Assembly (NCBI GenBank): GCA_050176585.1
Contig: JBFXHX010000006.1
Coordinates: forward strand, 1-64,000
Direction of reading: 5' to 3'
Origin: CAYYWP01 sp050176585
GTDB taxonomy: Bacteria > Desulfobacterota > Binatia > HRBIN30 > CADEER01
DNA: 64,000 bases
Both the position numbers and the translations under genes were made by a program. Shown one piece after another: positions 43,591-52,250 of this stretch (position 1 is its first letter; every line of letters starts with the position of its first letter). The notes under the pieces are model-generated. The model was not told the DNA's origin and made no database searches. It saw only the letters and a program-made list of their open reading frames with translations.

Positions 43591-45249
43591 TCACATCTCC
43601 ATCACGAACGGCAGCACCACGGGACGGCGATCGAGCGTGCGGCTCAAATAGCGCCGCAGCGCCTTGCGCACTTCTTCCTTCACCTCGAGCGAGTCGGTAC
43701 GCGACTCGGGCGCGAGAGCGTTCAGCGTCGCGGTAACCACCGCGCGCGCTTCCTCGAACAAGCGCGCCTGCTCGCCTTCGGCAACCACCCCGCGCGCGAC
43801 GAAATCCGGGCCTGCGACGAGCTCACCGGTATGCTGATCGAGCGCCAGCACCACCAGCAATAGCCCGTCCTGCGAAAGATGCCGGCGATCGCGCAGCACG
43901 ATATCGCTCACGTCGCCGATGCCCTTGCCATCCACGAGAACTCTGCCGGCGGAAACCGGGTCGCTACGACGCGCCCCATTGGCATCGATCTCGAGCACCT
44001 GCCCATCCTCGAGGAGGATGACCGCCTCTTCCGGCAGGCCGAGCGCCCGAGCGAGGCGAACGTGCTCGGCCAGATGGCGAAACTCGCCGTGCACGGGAAC
44101 GAAATACCGCGGCCGCACGAGGTTGATCATGCAGGCCAGCTCGGCTTGGCTGGCGTGCCCGGAGACGTGCACGTGGGCGGTGTGGGAGGTGAAGACCTTC
44201 GCACCGCGCCGGTACATGTGGTTGATCATGTTCGCGATCGGGCGCTCGTTGCCGGGGATGATGCGCGACGACAAGATGACCGCATCACCGGGCTCCATGC
44301 GCACGGCCTGATGATCGCCCATGGAGATGCGGGTCAGCGCCGACATCGGCTCGCCCTGACTCCCGGAGGTGAGCACCGTCACGGTGGCGGCGGGAAGATG
44401 CGCCAACTCGGAGACGTCTACGTACAGTGAAGGCGGTGCCCGCAGGTAACCGAGATCGGTGGCGATACGGACGCTGTTGACCAAACTGCGGCCGACCACG
44501 GCGACCTTGCGCTGCGTGGCTTCAGAGAGATCCACGACCTGCTGCAGTCGATGAATGTGCGACGAAAACGTCGAGAAGAAGATCCGCCCCTCGGACGCTT
44601 GAAAGGCCGTCTCCAAACCGGCGCGCACGTCGCGTTCTGAGCCGCTCGTCCCCGGATGCTCGACATTTGTGGAGTCGGACAGCAGCAGCAGCACGCCGCG
44701 GCCGCCGTACTCAGCGAACGTCTGAATGTCGGGGCCGAGCCCGTCGATCGGCGTGTAGTCGATCTTGAAATCCCCGGTGTGGACCACCAGGCCGAGCGGC
44801 GTATTGATCGCCAACCCCACCGCGTCGACGATCGAATGGGTCACGTGGATCGGATCGATAGCGAACGGCCCCACTTCCCACCGCTGCCGCGCTCGGAACG
44901 TGTTGAGCTCGACGCGATCCTCGAGGCCGTGATCGCGCAACCGCGCCAGCACGAGGCCAGCGGCCATCGGCGTCGCCCAGACCGGCACCGCCATGTCGCG
45001 CAAGGCATACGGCAGCGCGCCAATGTGGTCCTCGTGCCCATGGGTGATGACGAACCCGCGGAACCGCGGCCCGAGCTGGCGCAGGTACTCGAACTCCGGA
45101 ATGACGATATCGACCCCGAGCAGACTCGGATCGGGGAACATCACTCCGCAATCGACGGCGATGGCATCGCCGCCGTACTCGATCACCAGGCAGTTGAGGC
45201 CGATCTCGCCGAGCCCGCCCAGTGGGATCACGCGCAGCGTGCCGCTCAT
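43591..45249 (-). CDS. rnj: Ribonuclease J
   Basis: The 552-residue beta-CASP metallo-beta-lactamase processes and degrades RNA as endo- and 5'-exonuclease. Metal ligands are in ITHGHEDHIGALPY (HxHxDH, near residue 75), VTHSIVDAVG, LVVHTGDFKID and the late VPVHGEFRHLAEH; the beta-CASP insert has FFSTFSSHIHRLQQ, VVGRS and TSGSQGEP. A C-terminal RNase J domain (about 450-552) ends with RRPVVLPFVMEM. ATG 45249 (MSGTLRVIPLGGLGE) is the natural start; a 9-codon extension is possible. It heads the rnj-ftsK-lolA-yajQ block. Confidence 0.95.
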   Translation of the reverse strand: MSGTLRVIPLGGLGEIGLNCLVIEYGGDAIAVDCGVMFPDPSLLGVDIVIPEFEYLRQLGPRFRGFVITHGHEDHIGALPYALRDMAVPVWATPMAAGLVLARLRDHGLEDRVELNTFRARQRWEVGPFAIDPIHVTHSIVDAVGLAINTPLGLVVHTGDFKIDYTPIDGLGPDIQTFAEYGGRGVLLLLSDSTNVEHPGTSGSERDVRAGLETAFQASEGRIFFSTFSSHIHRLQQVVDLSEATQRKVAVVGRSLVNSVRIATDLGYLRAPPSLYVDVSELAHLPAATVTVLTSGSQGEPMSALTRISMGDHQAVRMEPGDAVILSSRIIPGNERPIANMINHMYRRGAKVFTSHTAHVHVSGHASQAELACMINLVRPRYFVPVHGEFRHLAEHVRLARALGLPEEAVILLEDGQVLEIDANGARRSDPVSAGRVLVDGKGIGDVSDIVLRDRRHLSQDGLLLVVLALDQHTGELVAGPDFVARGVVAEGEQARLFEEARAVVTATLNALAPESRTDSLEVKEEVRKALRRYLSRTLDRRPVVLPFVMEM

Positions 45250-45369
45250 GCCCCCTTGCGTGGCCGCTGATGGCAACCGAGCCCTCGCGCGAGAAGGAAC
45301 TTACCCCGCATCCACCAACACCACCGTGCGGAGCTTAAGCCGCGTCACATAGGGAGTCAACGCGCCGCA

Positions 45370-45400
45370 CTGCCGCGCAGCCATGCGCGGCAGCATGGCT
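45370..45400. promoter_or_regulatory. Overlapping alternative hairpins in the rnj-ssb spacer
   Basis: CTGCCGCGCA-GCCA-TGCGCGGCAG (45370-45393) is a perfect 10-bp stem with a tetraloop. It overlaps AGCCATGC-GCGGCA-GCATGGCT (45380 on), so only one can form at a time. It lies in the 269-base divergent spacer, just upstream of the ssb promoter. Confidence 0.5.
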
Positions 45401-45408
45401 CCGCAGCC

Positions 45409-45438
45409 TTGACTGCGCTGGAGACGCATTGCTAGCGT
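45409..45438 (+). promoter_or_regulatory. Candidate ssb promoter
   Basis: TTGACT (45409-45414), an 18-base spacer and TAGCGT (45433-45438) precede the ssb start by about 80 bases. The match at -10 is modest. Confidence 0.35.
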
Positions 45439-45518
45439 CCGCGCCGTTCCCCTTTGAACGCGCGAGGTCGTGGGCCTCTCATTCAGCACCGCCGGCACAA
45501 GCCGAAAGCGAGGACGCC

Positions 45519-45938
45519 GTGGTCAACAAAGCCATCATCGTCGGCAACCTGGGACGCGACCCGGAAGTGCGCTTCACGCCCAGTGGTCGCGCGGTGGCCA
45601 AGTTTTCGGTCGCCACCACCGAGCGCTGGACCGATCAGAACGGCCAACGGCAAGAAAAGACGGAGTGGCACAACATCGTGGTGTGGGGAAAGCAGGCGGA
45701 GACATGCGGCCAGTACCTCAGCAAAGGTCGCCAGGTCTACGTGGAAGGCCGCATCACGAACCGCAGTTACGACGACAAAGACGGCAACAAGCGGTACATC
45801 ACCGAGATCATCGCCCGCGACGTCCGCTTCCTCGGCGGTGGAGGTCCGGGCGCCAGCCGGGATGCAGGTTTCACGGCGCCGCCGGCCGAGGACGCTCCGC
45901 CCCCGCTCGACGGCGGCGACGACGACATCCCGTTCTGA
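45519..45938 (+). CDS. ssb: Single-stranded DNA-binding protein
   Basis: The 139-residue protein carries an OB fold (about 1-105) beginning VNKAIIVGNLGRDPEVR with TEWHNIVVWGKQAE and the ssDNA-contact aromatic residues, then a short Gly/Pro-rich tail and the acidic tip DDDIPF that recruits replication and repair partners (among them PriA, also encoded here). The GTG start at 45519 has CGAGGA 6 bases upstream. It ends 20 bases before the convergent M16 peptidase. The tail is shorter than in E. coli but the tip is intact. Confidence 0.95.
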   Translation: MVNKAIIVGNLGRDPEVRFTPSGRAVAKFSVATTERWTDQNGQRQEKTEWHNIVVWGKQAETCGQYLSKGRQVYVEGRITNRSYDDKDGNKRYITEIIARDVRFLGGGGPGASRDAGFTAPPAEDAPPPLDGGDDDIPF

Positions 45939-45958
45939 TCGAAGCCCGATGGCGGCGC

Positions 45959-47176
45959 TCAGGCGAGCGTCGCGCGCACTACGCCCCGTCCGAGCACCGC
46001 GGCGCGCCACGCGGCTTCGACCTCGCGCTTCTGCAGTCGCGCCACGATGCGCTCGGTCTCCTGCGGGGTAGGAAAGCCCCAGAGCCCGCTCTCGGCCAGG
46101 GCCACCGCCTGTTCGAGGCGGCTGTCGGCGAGGATGGCATAGCGGTAACGAAGCTTTTTACGCGCCCGGTCGAGCTCCTCGGCATCGAACCCCATCTCCG
46201 CCGCCCGTCGACAGGTATCTTCAACCGCGCGCATCAGCCGTTGAGCGCGGCTGCGCGCTCCACTGGCGGCCACGACGGCACAGGCCCAATCGGGTCCCCA
46301 CTCGAGATGGGCACCGACCTCGTACGAGAGGCCCAACCGCTCGCGCAGCTCTTGAAATAGCCGGCTGTCCGGATCCGCGCCGACGATATCCACCGCGACG
46401 CCGGTCGCCAGCAAGACGCGGGGCGTCGGTCGGACGGGGTAGAGCATGGTGAGATAGGCCTGGCTGCTCTCCGGGTCGCGGACCCGCACCGAGCCACCTG
46501 GTCCGCGACCGACGGGCGCGACCGGAACGGGGGTGCCCGGGCGGCCGAAGCGGAAATGACGGCCGACGGCCGCGCGCACCCGCCCCGACGAGCTCCCGCC
46601 GACGACGGCGAGCACGGTGTTGGCGTGCACCAGCCGCCGGCGGAGGAAGCGGGAGACATCGGCCGGTCGAATCCGCGCCACGCTGGTGACCGTGCCCGCC
46701 ACCGGGTGGGTCAGCGCCCCGCTGAACATGCGGCTCCACGCGCGCCGATAGAGGCGCTCAGCCGGATCGTCGAGACGGCCGCGAATCTCCTCGATCACTA
46801 CGCGCTGCTCTTTGCGCAGCCGGCGCGGGTCGACCGTGGTGCGGTAGTACTGGTCGGCGAGCAACGCGAGCGCGTCGTCGAGATCCTCGTTGAACACCTC
46901 GAACGTGAGCGAGATGTCCTCGTACCCGGTGTCGGCATTATGCTCGCCGCCCAATTCCGCAGCGCGCCGGTTCAGCGCGACTTGATCGAGCGAATGGGTC
47001 CCCTGGAAAAGCATGTGCTCGGTCAAATGCGCGAGCCCCGGCCGCTCGCCATCGCATCGCGCACCGGCGCGCACCGTGAGGGCAATCGCCGTCAGGCGGC
47101 CAGGATGATGCTGATGGATGACCCGCAGACCGCGCACGCGAGCGCGGGTGACCATCGGGTGGGCCCCGGCGCTCAA
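45959..47176 (-). CDS. M16-family zinc metallopeptidase (processing-protease-like)
   Basis: The 405-residue protein has the inverted zinc motif HLTEH (HxxEH, near residue 50) with the distal metal Glu in VIEEIRGRLDDP, and a second non-catalytic M16 half (about 210-400) with LSYEVGAHLEWG. It is a single-chain peptidase of the mitochondrial-processing-peptidase/PqqF group, probably cytoplasmic or membrane-associated, as no signal peptide is seen. The TTG at 47176 overlaps the pyrE stop (TTGA); ATG 47155 is an alternative that keeps the whole domain. Substrate unknown. Confidence 0.9.
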   Translation of the reverse strand: MSAGAHPMVTRARVRGLRVIHQHHPGRLTAIALTVRAGARCDGERPGLAHLTEHMLFQGTHSLDQVALNRRAAELGGEHNADTGYEDISLTFEVFNEDLDDALALLADQYYRTTVDPRRLRKEQRVVIEEIRGRLDDPAERLYRRAWSRMFSGALTHPVAGTVTSVARIRPADVSRFLRRRLVHANTVLAVVGGSSSGRVRAAVGRHFRFGRPGTPVPVAPVGRGPGGSVRVRDPESSQAYLTMLYPVRPTPRVLLATGVAVDIVGADPDSRLFQELRERLGLSYEVGAHLEWGPDWACAVVAASGARSRAQRLMRAVEDTCRRAAEMGFDAEELDRARKKLRYRYAILADSRLEQAVALAESGLWGFPTPQETERIVARLQKREVEAAWRAAVLGRGVVRATLA

Positions 47177-47802
47177 CGGCGCGGCACGCCGAGAAAGTCG
47201 AGCGCGCGGTCGACGTCGGCACCGTCGACGGCTCCATGCGCATGCAAATGGCCGAGCAGCCTCCGGACATTCAGCACGCTATGCAAATGCAAGCCGGCGG
47301 CGTGCAGCGCGTCCGCGGCGCGGTCGTCCCGATTGACGACCACCAGCACGTCCTCGACCATCAATCCGGCGGCGCGAAATGGCTCGAGCGCGTCGAGTTT
47401 TGCGCCGCCGCTAGTCACTACGTCGTCGATCATCAGCACCCGCTCACCCGCGGTGAATTCGCCCTCGACGAGCCTCTGCGTGCCGTATGCCTTGGTCTCT
47501 TTCCGCGCATAAATCATGGGGCGTTCGCTAATGAGCGACATCGCGACGGCGATGGGCAGGCCGGCATAGGGCAGCCCGGCAAGACGGTCGTAGCGGAGGT
47601 CGGCGGCGCGCTGCAGCATCGCGCGCGCAACGCGCGCCAGTGCCGCTGGGTGTGAAACTAGCACGCGCAAGTCCAGGTAAAACGGCGACCGCCGTCCGTC
47701 CTTGAGGGTGAAATCGCCGAACCGAACCGCGCCGATGCCATGGAGCAGCGTGCTCAGCTCGCGCTCGACGATATCCGCATGAGCAGTGGGTGTGGAACTC
47801 AT
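47173..47802 (-). CDS. pyrE: Orotate phosphoribosyltransferase
   Basis: The 209-residue enzyme joins orotate and PRPP to make OMP in pyrimidine synthesis. It has the orotate-binding FTLKDGRRSPFYLDLR near residue 33, the KAYG-type loop RKETKAYGTQRLVEG, and the PRPP signature RVLMIDDVVTSGGAK (about 120-134). ATG 47802 gives a normal length and overlaps the stop of the isochorismatase-family gene (ATGA), and the stop overlaps the M16 start. The extra upstream residues in frame are not family-like. Confidence 0.95.
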   Translation of the reverse strand: MSSTPTAHADIVERELSTLLHGIGAVRFGDFTLKDGRRSPFYLDLRVLVSHPAALARVARAMLQRAADLRYDRLAGLPYAGLPIAVAMSLISERPMIYARKETKAYGTQRLVEGEFTAGERVLMIDDVVTSGGAKLDALEPFRAAGLMVEDVLVVVNRDDRAADALHAAGLHLHSVLNVRRLLGHLHAHGAVDGADVDRALDFLGVPRR

Positions 47803-48356
47803 TTGATGAGCCTGTGCAGCGCCTTGAAGTGGGGTGACTCGGCGGTCCGGATCCATTCGAGGCACGCCATCTCAACCGTGGTGGGCACCACGCCCGAACC
47901 GACCATCTTCTCCCACCCAACGCGGTAGTCGTGTTCGAAGCGGGCGGAGATGGCATCGTAGGGCACGTGCACTTGGTAGCCGAGCGCCAACAGATCGTGG
48001 ACTGTTTGGTTCACGCACGCGTGCGCCTCGATGCCGCAAACCACGACCTGACGCCGTCCGAGCCGTTGCAGCGCCGCAGAGAATTCCGGCTGGCCGGCAC
48101 AGCTCATCGACATTTTCTCGATCACCGGCGTGCCGGCGGGAAGGCTGTCCAGAACCTCCGCCTGCAGATGCCCGAGCCCCTTCGGGTACTGCTCGGTGGT
48201 CACGACCGGAACCTCCAAGAGCGCGGCAGCGCGGATCAGTGTGAGCACTCCGCGCACCATGCGCTCATGGTCGACGGTGCGCCCGCGGTAGGCCTCCTGC
48301 ACATCGATCACGACGAGTGCGCTGTCAGCGCGCTCGAGCATGCGTGTCTCGGTCAT
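47799..48356 (-). CDS. Isochorismatase-family cysteine hydrolase
   Basis: The 185-residue protein has the alpha/beta isochorismatase fold with the catalytic Asp in ALVVIDVQEAYRG (near residue 15), the Lys in VIEKMSMSCAG and the Cys in VVCGIEAHACVNQTV (near 109), giving the Asp-Lys-Cys triad. The closest pattern is the YcaC-like group, whose natural substrates are poorly known (nicotinamide, N-carbamoylsarcosine and others are used by relatives). ATG 48356 (MTETRMLERADSALVVID) is preferred. It is coupled to pyrE by a 4-base overlap. Confidence 0.9.
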   Translation of the reverse strand: MTETRMLERADSALVVIDVQEAYRGRTVDHERMVRGVLTLIRAAALLEVPVVTTEQYPKGLGHLQAEVLDSLPAGTPVIEKMSMSCAGQPEFSAALQRLGRRQVVVCGIEAHACVNQTVHDLLALGYQVHVPYDAISARFEHDYRVGWEKMVGSGVVPTTVEMACLEWIRTAESPHFKALHRLIK

Positions 48357-48428
48357 CGCTATGGGGTTCGCAGGCCTTGTCGGTGTGGTCGCGGCGGTGT
48401 GGCGGCAGGTCGACGAGGGCAGCACGTC

Positions 48429-49070
48429 TCAGCGGTAGATCACACGCCCGTATTGCGTGACCGGCAGGCGCAAACCGCGCGGTAGGAAGGGGGCCAGCGC
48501 CGGACCCAGCCCGGGTTTATTCCACCGGGCGTATGCGTACGGACCGCCCCGATCGAGTTGGAATTGGTCCTGCAGCAACATGCGGAGCGTCTGATGTCGC
48601 GAGCGGCCGCGGTCGAAAGAAGTGGTGACGAACGGGTAATACACTGGCCAAGACGGATACCACCCATACGGCGGGCCGGACCAGTATGCGGGCATGCTCA
48701 CGTTCGTCACCGCGAGAGGGCTGTTGATCTCCAACGCCCCGCCCTCGGCCGCACCACCTCCGCCGCCGGCGCTGTAGATGCGAAGCGCGCTCTCGAAGCC
48801 CGCGCGGTAGGCCTCTGCCACCATCGGCTCACCTTCGGATGGGGCCGGCCCCGTGGGCGCGGGAGCCGGTTGCACGGCCGCTTCTCCGAGCTCGGGTGTC
48901 GACGGATCGGTAATCAGCACCTGTGCGCTGGCCCGCTGATTGACCGGCACGATATCGGGCCGATTCGTGAAATGCCGGTCCCCAACCGCGTCGCGCCACT
49001 CATAGATGTCGGCGGTGGCATGCGCTGCGGTCAGAATCACAATGAGCCCGAGCACACGGCCGAAACGCAT
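48429..49070 (-). CDS. DUF4124-domain exported protein
   Basis: The 213-residue protein has a signal peptide (about 1-20) and a DUF4124 segment right after it (DIYEWRDAVGDRHFTNRPDIVP, about 21-45), a short domain often found at the N-terminus of proteobacterial exported proteins. A Pro/Ala spacer and a Gly-rich stretch follow, then an aromatic C-terminal part with Tyr/Trp-rich WSGPPYGWYPSWPVYYPF that suggests an outer-membrane or surface association. Function is unknown. It lies 72 bases upstream of the isochorismatase-family gene and faces a 1.2-kb gap. Confidence 0.8.
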   Translation of the reverse strand: MRFGRVLGLIVILTAAHATADIYEWRDAVGDRHFTNRPDIVPVNQRASAQVLITDPSTPELGEAAVQPAPAPTGPAPSEGEPMVAEAYRAGFESALRIYSAGGGGGAAEGGALEINSPLAVTNVSMPAYWSGPPYGWYPSWPVYYPFVTTSFDRGRSRHQTLRMLLQDQFQLDRGGPYAYARWNKPGLGPALAPFLPRGLRLPVTQYGRVIYR

Positions 49071-50264
49071 GGATAGATTCTACGCGCACGATCCGCAGCG
49101 AGGCAACCGTGCATCGACATACAGGCCCAAACGCATTGCCGGTGCGCTCGAATTGCAGCCGCAGCAGCGCCCGAGACGCCCACCTGCATGTGACCACTTG
49201 GCATGCACACGCCGAAACTCAGCCAATCGCGGTCGGTCAGCCGGATCCAGGTCCACGCCGCGCCGGTTCGCGCCCGTGCCGCGATTGTCCGATACGTGGT
49301 GAGCCGCGGTCGGCGCATGCACATACCAACCCAAGCTGTGGCTGTGCTCACCTGCTGAGGCGGTTGGCATGACTATCACGAGGACTGCTCTGCATGGGGC
49401 AGGCTGCTCTGTGGATGGTGGTTGCATCGGCGGCTGACGTCAATGCCGATGCGCCCCGGAAATGGCCGCCAGCAGAGCTGGAATGATACGGCTCTGGCGC
49501 CGACCAGATGCGACCGGTCCACGTCGCGCGATTGGGCGCTCGAGCGCGCATGCGGTCGAGTCAGACTCGAGCGAGCGACGCGGTATGCGTCACTCCTCAG
49601 TACCTGACCTGCACACCATCCGTTCCCATCGCGGGTGCGAATTCACCAGTGTGACCGCGGTGCGCGCTCGAATGCAGGACGCCCGCGCTACCGCTGTCCA
49701 GTCGTGCGCGGTTCAAGCTTCTATTGAGGCGCAGCTTTCGCGGCTGCATAGCGGTGCGCCGCGCCGAACAGTTAGCAGGTTGCAAGATTGAGCATCCGGA
49801 TTGGTGGACGTACAACAAGCACATCAACGTTTTGATGAGTCCGATGAACCGCGGCGGTGCGATCGTGGTGGCATGCATCGTGCTGCAAAGCGGCACTGCA
49901 AGAGGCAGTTGGTGACACGGGATGACGCGTCGGCAGACTAATCCGCATCGTCACGCGCTTACAACTATATATAGTGAGAATTCACTTGACGGGCCACAAC
50001 AGGTAGTGGTACGGTCCCGGCCACGTCGATGCCATCCGGGAATGGGTCTCCGTGACGGCTCACACTTTGGCCGTCGTACTTCGTTCCTGCTCCGCACCGC
50101 GTCCGCCATTCCAGGTCCACACCCGATTCGCTTCTTGCGCCACTGGGCACCGCCCCGGATGTCGACAGGAGAGTGTAACGAGCGACTGAGGACAGTGCGC
50201 AACGCACGTGCCGGTCACAGAACATGGGCGGGAGGCGGTGCCCACAAGGCAAAGGAGCGGGTTC
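49071..50264. other. Gene-poor stretch of about 1.2 kb
   Basis: No frame here has a recognisable protein or the strong third-position G/C of its neighbours, and base composition is visibly lower in G+C. It contains a CTCGAG-rich inverted repeat (TCGAGTcagACTCGA, 49556-49570), a 12-base palindrome ACTATATATAGT (49964-49975) and a candidate promoter for prkA. No tRNA or known structured RNA was recognised. It could be a decayed region, a long regulated leader, or hold a small RNA. Confidence 0.6.
49986..50015 (+). promoter_or_regulatory. Candidate prkA promoter
   Basis: TTGACG (49986-49991), an 18-base spacer and TACGGT (50010-50015) lie about 250 bases ahead of the prkA start and 11 bases after the palindrome ACTATATATAGT, which could be an operator. 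In E. coli the homologous operon has sigma-54 input; no convincing -24/-12 site was found. Confidence 0.35.
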
Positions 50265-52202
50265 ATGGAGACTGACAAGGATGTGTTTGAGAAGCTAATC
50301 CGCGAAGATCGCGCCGCCCGCGAGGGCCACAACTGGCGCGGGACATTCCTCGAATACCTCGAGCGGGTTCGGGAAGACCCGACCGTCACCAAGCTGGCGC
50401 ATGGCCGCGTGTTCGAGATGATCGCGGCGAGTGGCTCGCGCGACATTCTCCAGGGCGACGATGCGCGGGTGAAACGGCTGTTCAAGGATGAGCCGGTACG
50501 GGTGTACAACTTCTTCGCCGAGGAGTTCTTCGGTATCGAGCGCACGGTCGCGCAGATCGTCCGCTACTTTCATTCCGCGGCGCTGAAGGGCGAGGAGAGC
50601 CGTCAGGTGCTGTACCTGATGGGCCCGGTCGGCTCGGGCAAGAGCTCATTGGTGGAACGGCTGCAGCGCGGTTTGGAGGACCTCCCGGCGGTGTACGCCA
50701 TCGACGGCTGTCCGATGCAGGAAGAGCCGCTGCACCTCTTGCCGCGGCACCTGCGGCGCGAGTTCGAGAAAATGCTCGGCGTCCACATCGAGGGCGATCT
50801 CTGCCCGGTATGCCGCTTTCGCCTGAAAGAAGATTTTGGGACTCGCTACGAGGAAGTCCCGGTCGTAATGCGCTCGTTCTCTAAGCGCAACCGCATTGGG
50901 ATCGGCGTGGTGCCGCCGGTCGACCCGAACAACCAGGACACCTCGGTCCTCATCGGCAGCGAGGACATCTCCAAGCTCGATCGCTACTCGGAAGGTGACC
51001 CTCGCGTCCTCGACTTGAATGGCGCACTAAATGTCGGGAACCGCGGCCTCGTCGAGTTCATCGAAGTGTTCAAGAACGAGATCGAATATCTGCACGCGAT
51101 GATCACGGCCACGCAGGAAAAGGTGATCCCCGCGCCCGGCCGGCATGGAATGGTGTACGTGGATACCGTGATCGTAGCCCACTCGAACGAGGCGGAGTGG
51201 CAGAAGTTCAAGGCCGACCACACCAACGAGGCCATCCTGGACCGCATCGTGGTGGTCAAGGTGCCGTACAATCTGCGCATGTCGGAAGAGGTCAAGATCT
51301 ATCAAAAGATCATACGGCACTCCGATTTCCGTGCGCACGTCGCGCCGCACACGCTGGAAATTGCATCGATGTTCGCCATCCTGTCGCGCCTGGAGCCCAC
51401 GCCGAAGTGCGACTTGATGACGAAGCTGAAGCTCTACAACGGCGAGGAAGTCATCGAGAAGGGCCGTACGAAGAAGATTGATGTGCGCGAGCTGCGCGAG
51501 GACGCCAAGCGCGAAGGCATGAACGGCATCTCGACCCGCTTCATCATGAAGGCGCTCGACAATGCCCTCTCCGACAACACCAGCGGCAACTGCATCAACC
51601 CGATCAACGTGCGCGAAGCGCTCATCAACATGACGAAGGAAACGGACCTGCCGGACGACACCCGCAAGCAATTTCTCGAGTTCCTGCAGGACGTGCTCCA
51701 CAAGGAGTACTTGGAGTTGCTCGAGAAGGAGATCACGAAGGCGTTCGTGTACTCCTACCAGGAACAAGCGGAATCGCTGTTCCAGAACTACCTCGACCAT
51801 GCCGAGGCATACGTCAACAAAACCAGGGTCAAAGACCGGAACACCAAGGAAGAGCTCCAGCCCGATGAGGCGTTCCTCAAATCCATCGAGGAGCAGATCG
51901 CCATCATCGGCTCGGCGGCCGAAGGGTTCCGCCAAGAAGTCATCGCCTACCTCTGGGCTGCGAGCCGGCGCGACGTGCGCGTCACGTACCAGAGTTACGA
52001 ACCGTTGCGCGAGGCAATCGAGAAGCGCCTGATGACATCAGTGCGCGACATCAGCCGCATCATCACGAAAGCGCGTACGCGGGACGAGGAGCAGACCGAG
52101 AAGTACAACTCCATGGTGCAAAACCTCATGGAGCACGGCTATTGTCCGAGCTGCGTGGATGTGGTCCTGAAATACGCGGCGAACAACCTCTGGAAAGACT
52201 GA
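50265..52202 (+). CDS. prkA: PrkA serine protein kinase / AAA+ protein
   Basis: The 645-residue protein has the N-terminal PrkA AAA domain with Walker A LMGPVGSGKSSLVERLQ (near residue 120) and a C-terminal kinase-like domain. Its length and overall sequence match the YeaG/PrkA family, which forms complexes under nutrient stress and also shows ATP-dependent activity. ATG 50265 is preceded by AAAGGAGCGGG, a strong ribosome site; the upstream in-frame extension is not family-like. It heads the conserved prkA-yeaH-spoVR module, whose proteins are thought to act together in stationary-phase or nitrogen stress; their exact chemistry is unsettled. Confidence 0.97.
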   Translation: METDKDVFEKLIREDRAAREGHNWRGTFLEYLERVREDPTVTKLAHGRVFEMIAASGSRDILQGDDARVKRLFKDEPVRVYNFFAEEFFGIERTVAQIVRYFHSAALKGEESRQVLYLMGPVGSGKSSLVERLQRGLEDLPAVYAIDGCPMQEEPLHLLPRHLRREFEKMLGVHIEGDLCPVCRFRLKEDFGTRYEEVPVVMRSFSKRNRIGIGVVPPVDPNNQDTSVLIGSEDISKLDRYSEGDPRVLDLNGALNVGNRGLVEFIEVFKNEIEYLHAMITATQEKVIPAPGRHGMVYVDTVIVAHSNEAEWQKFKADHTNEAILDRIVVVKVPYNLRMSEEVKIYQKIIRHSDFRAHVAPHTLEIASMFAILSRLEPTPKCDLMTKLKLYNGEEVIEKGRTKKIDVRELREDAKREGMNGISTRFIMKALDNALSDNTSGNCINPINVREALINMTKETDLPDDTRKQFLEFLQDVLHKEYLELLEKEITKAFVYSYQEQAESLFQNYLDHAEAYVNKTRVKDRNTKEELQPDEAFLKSIEEQIAIIGSAAEGFRQEVIAYLWAASRRDVRVTYQSYEPLREAIEKRLMTSVRDISRIITKARTRDEEQTEKYNSMVQNLMEHGYCPSCVDVVLKYAANNLWKD

Positions 52203-52250
52203 CCGAGTCGGCGGCGGCCCGCGCGGGCAGCCGCCGATCCGTCGACACAC

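Noticed and set aside
49080..49896. Short open frames of 60-115 codons in the gap before prkA
   Set aside because: Poor codon pattern, rich in Cys/His/Arg, overlapping on both strands, no ribosome sites and no recognisable domain.
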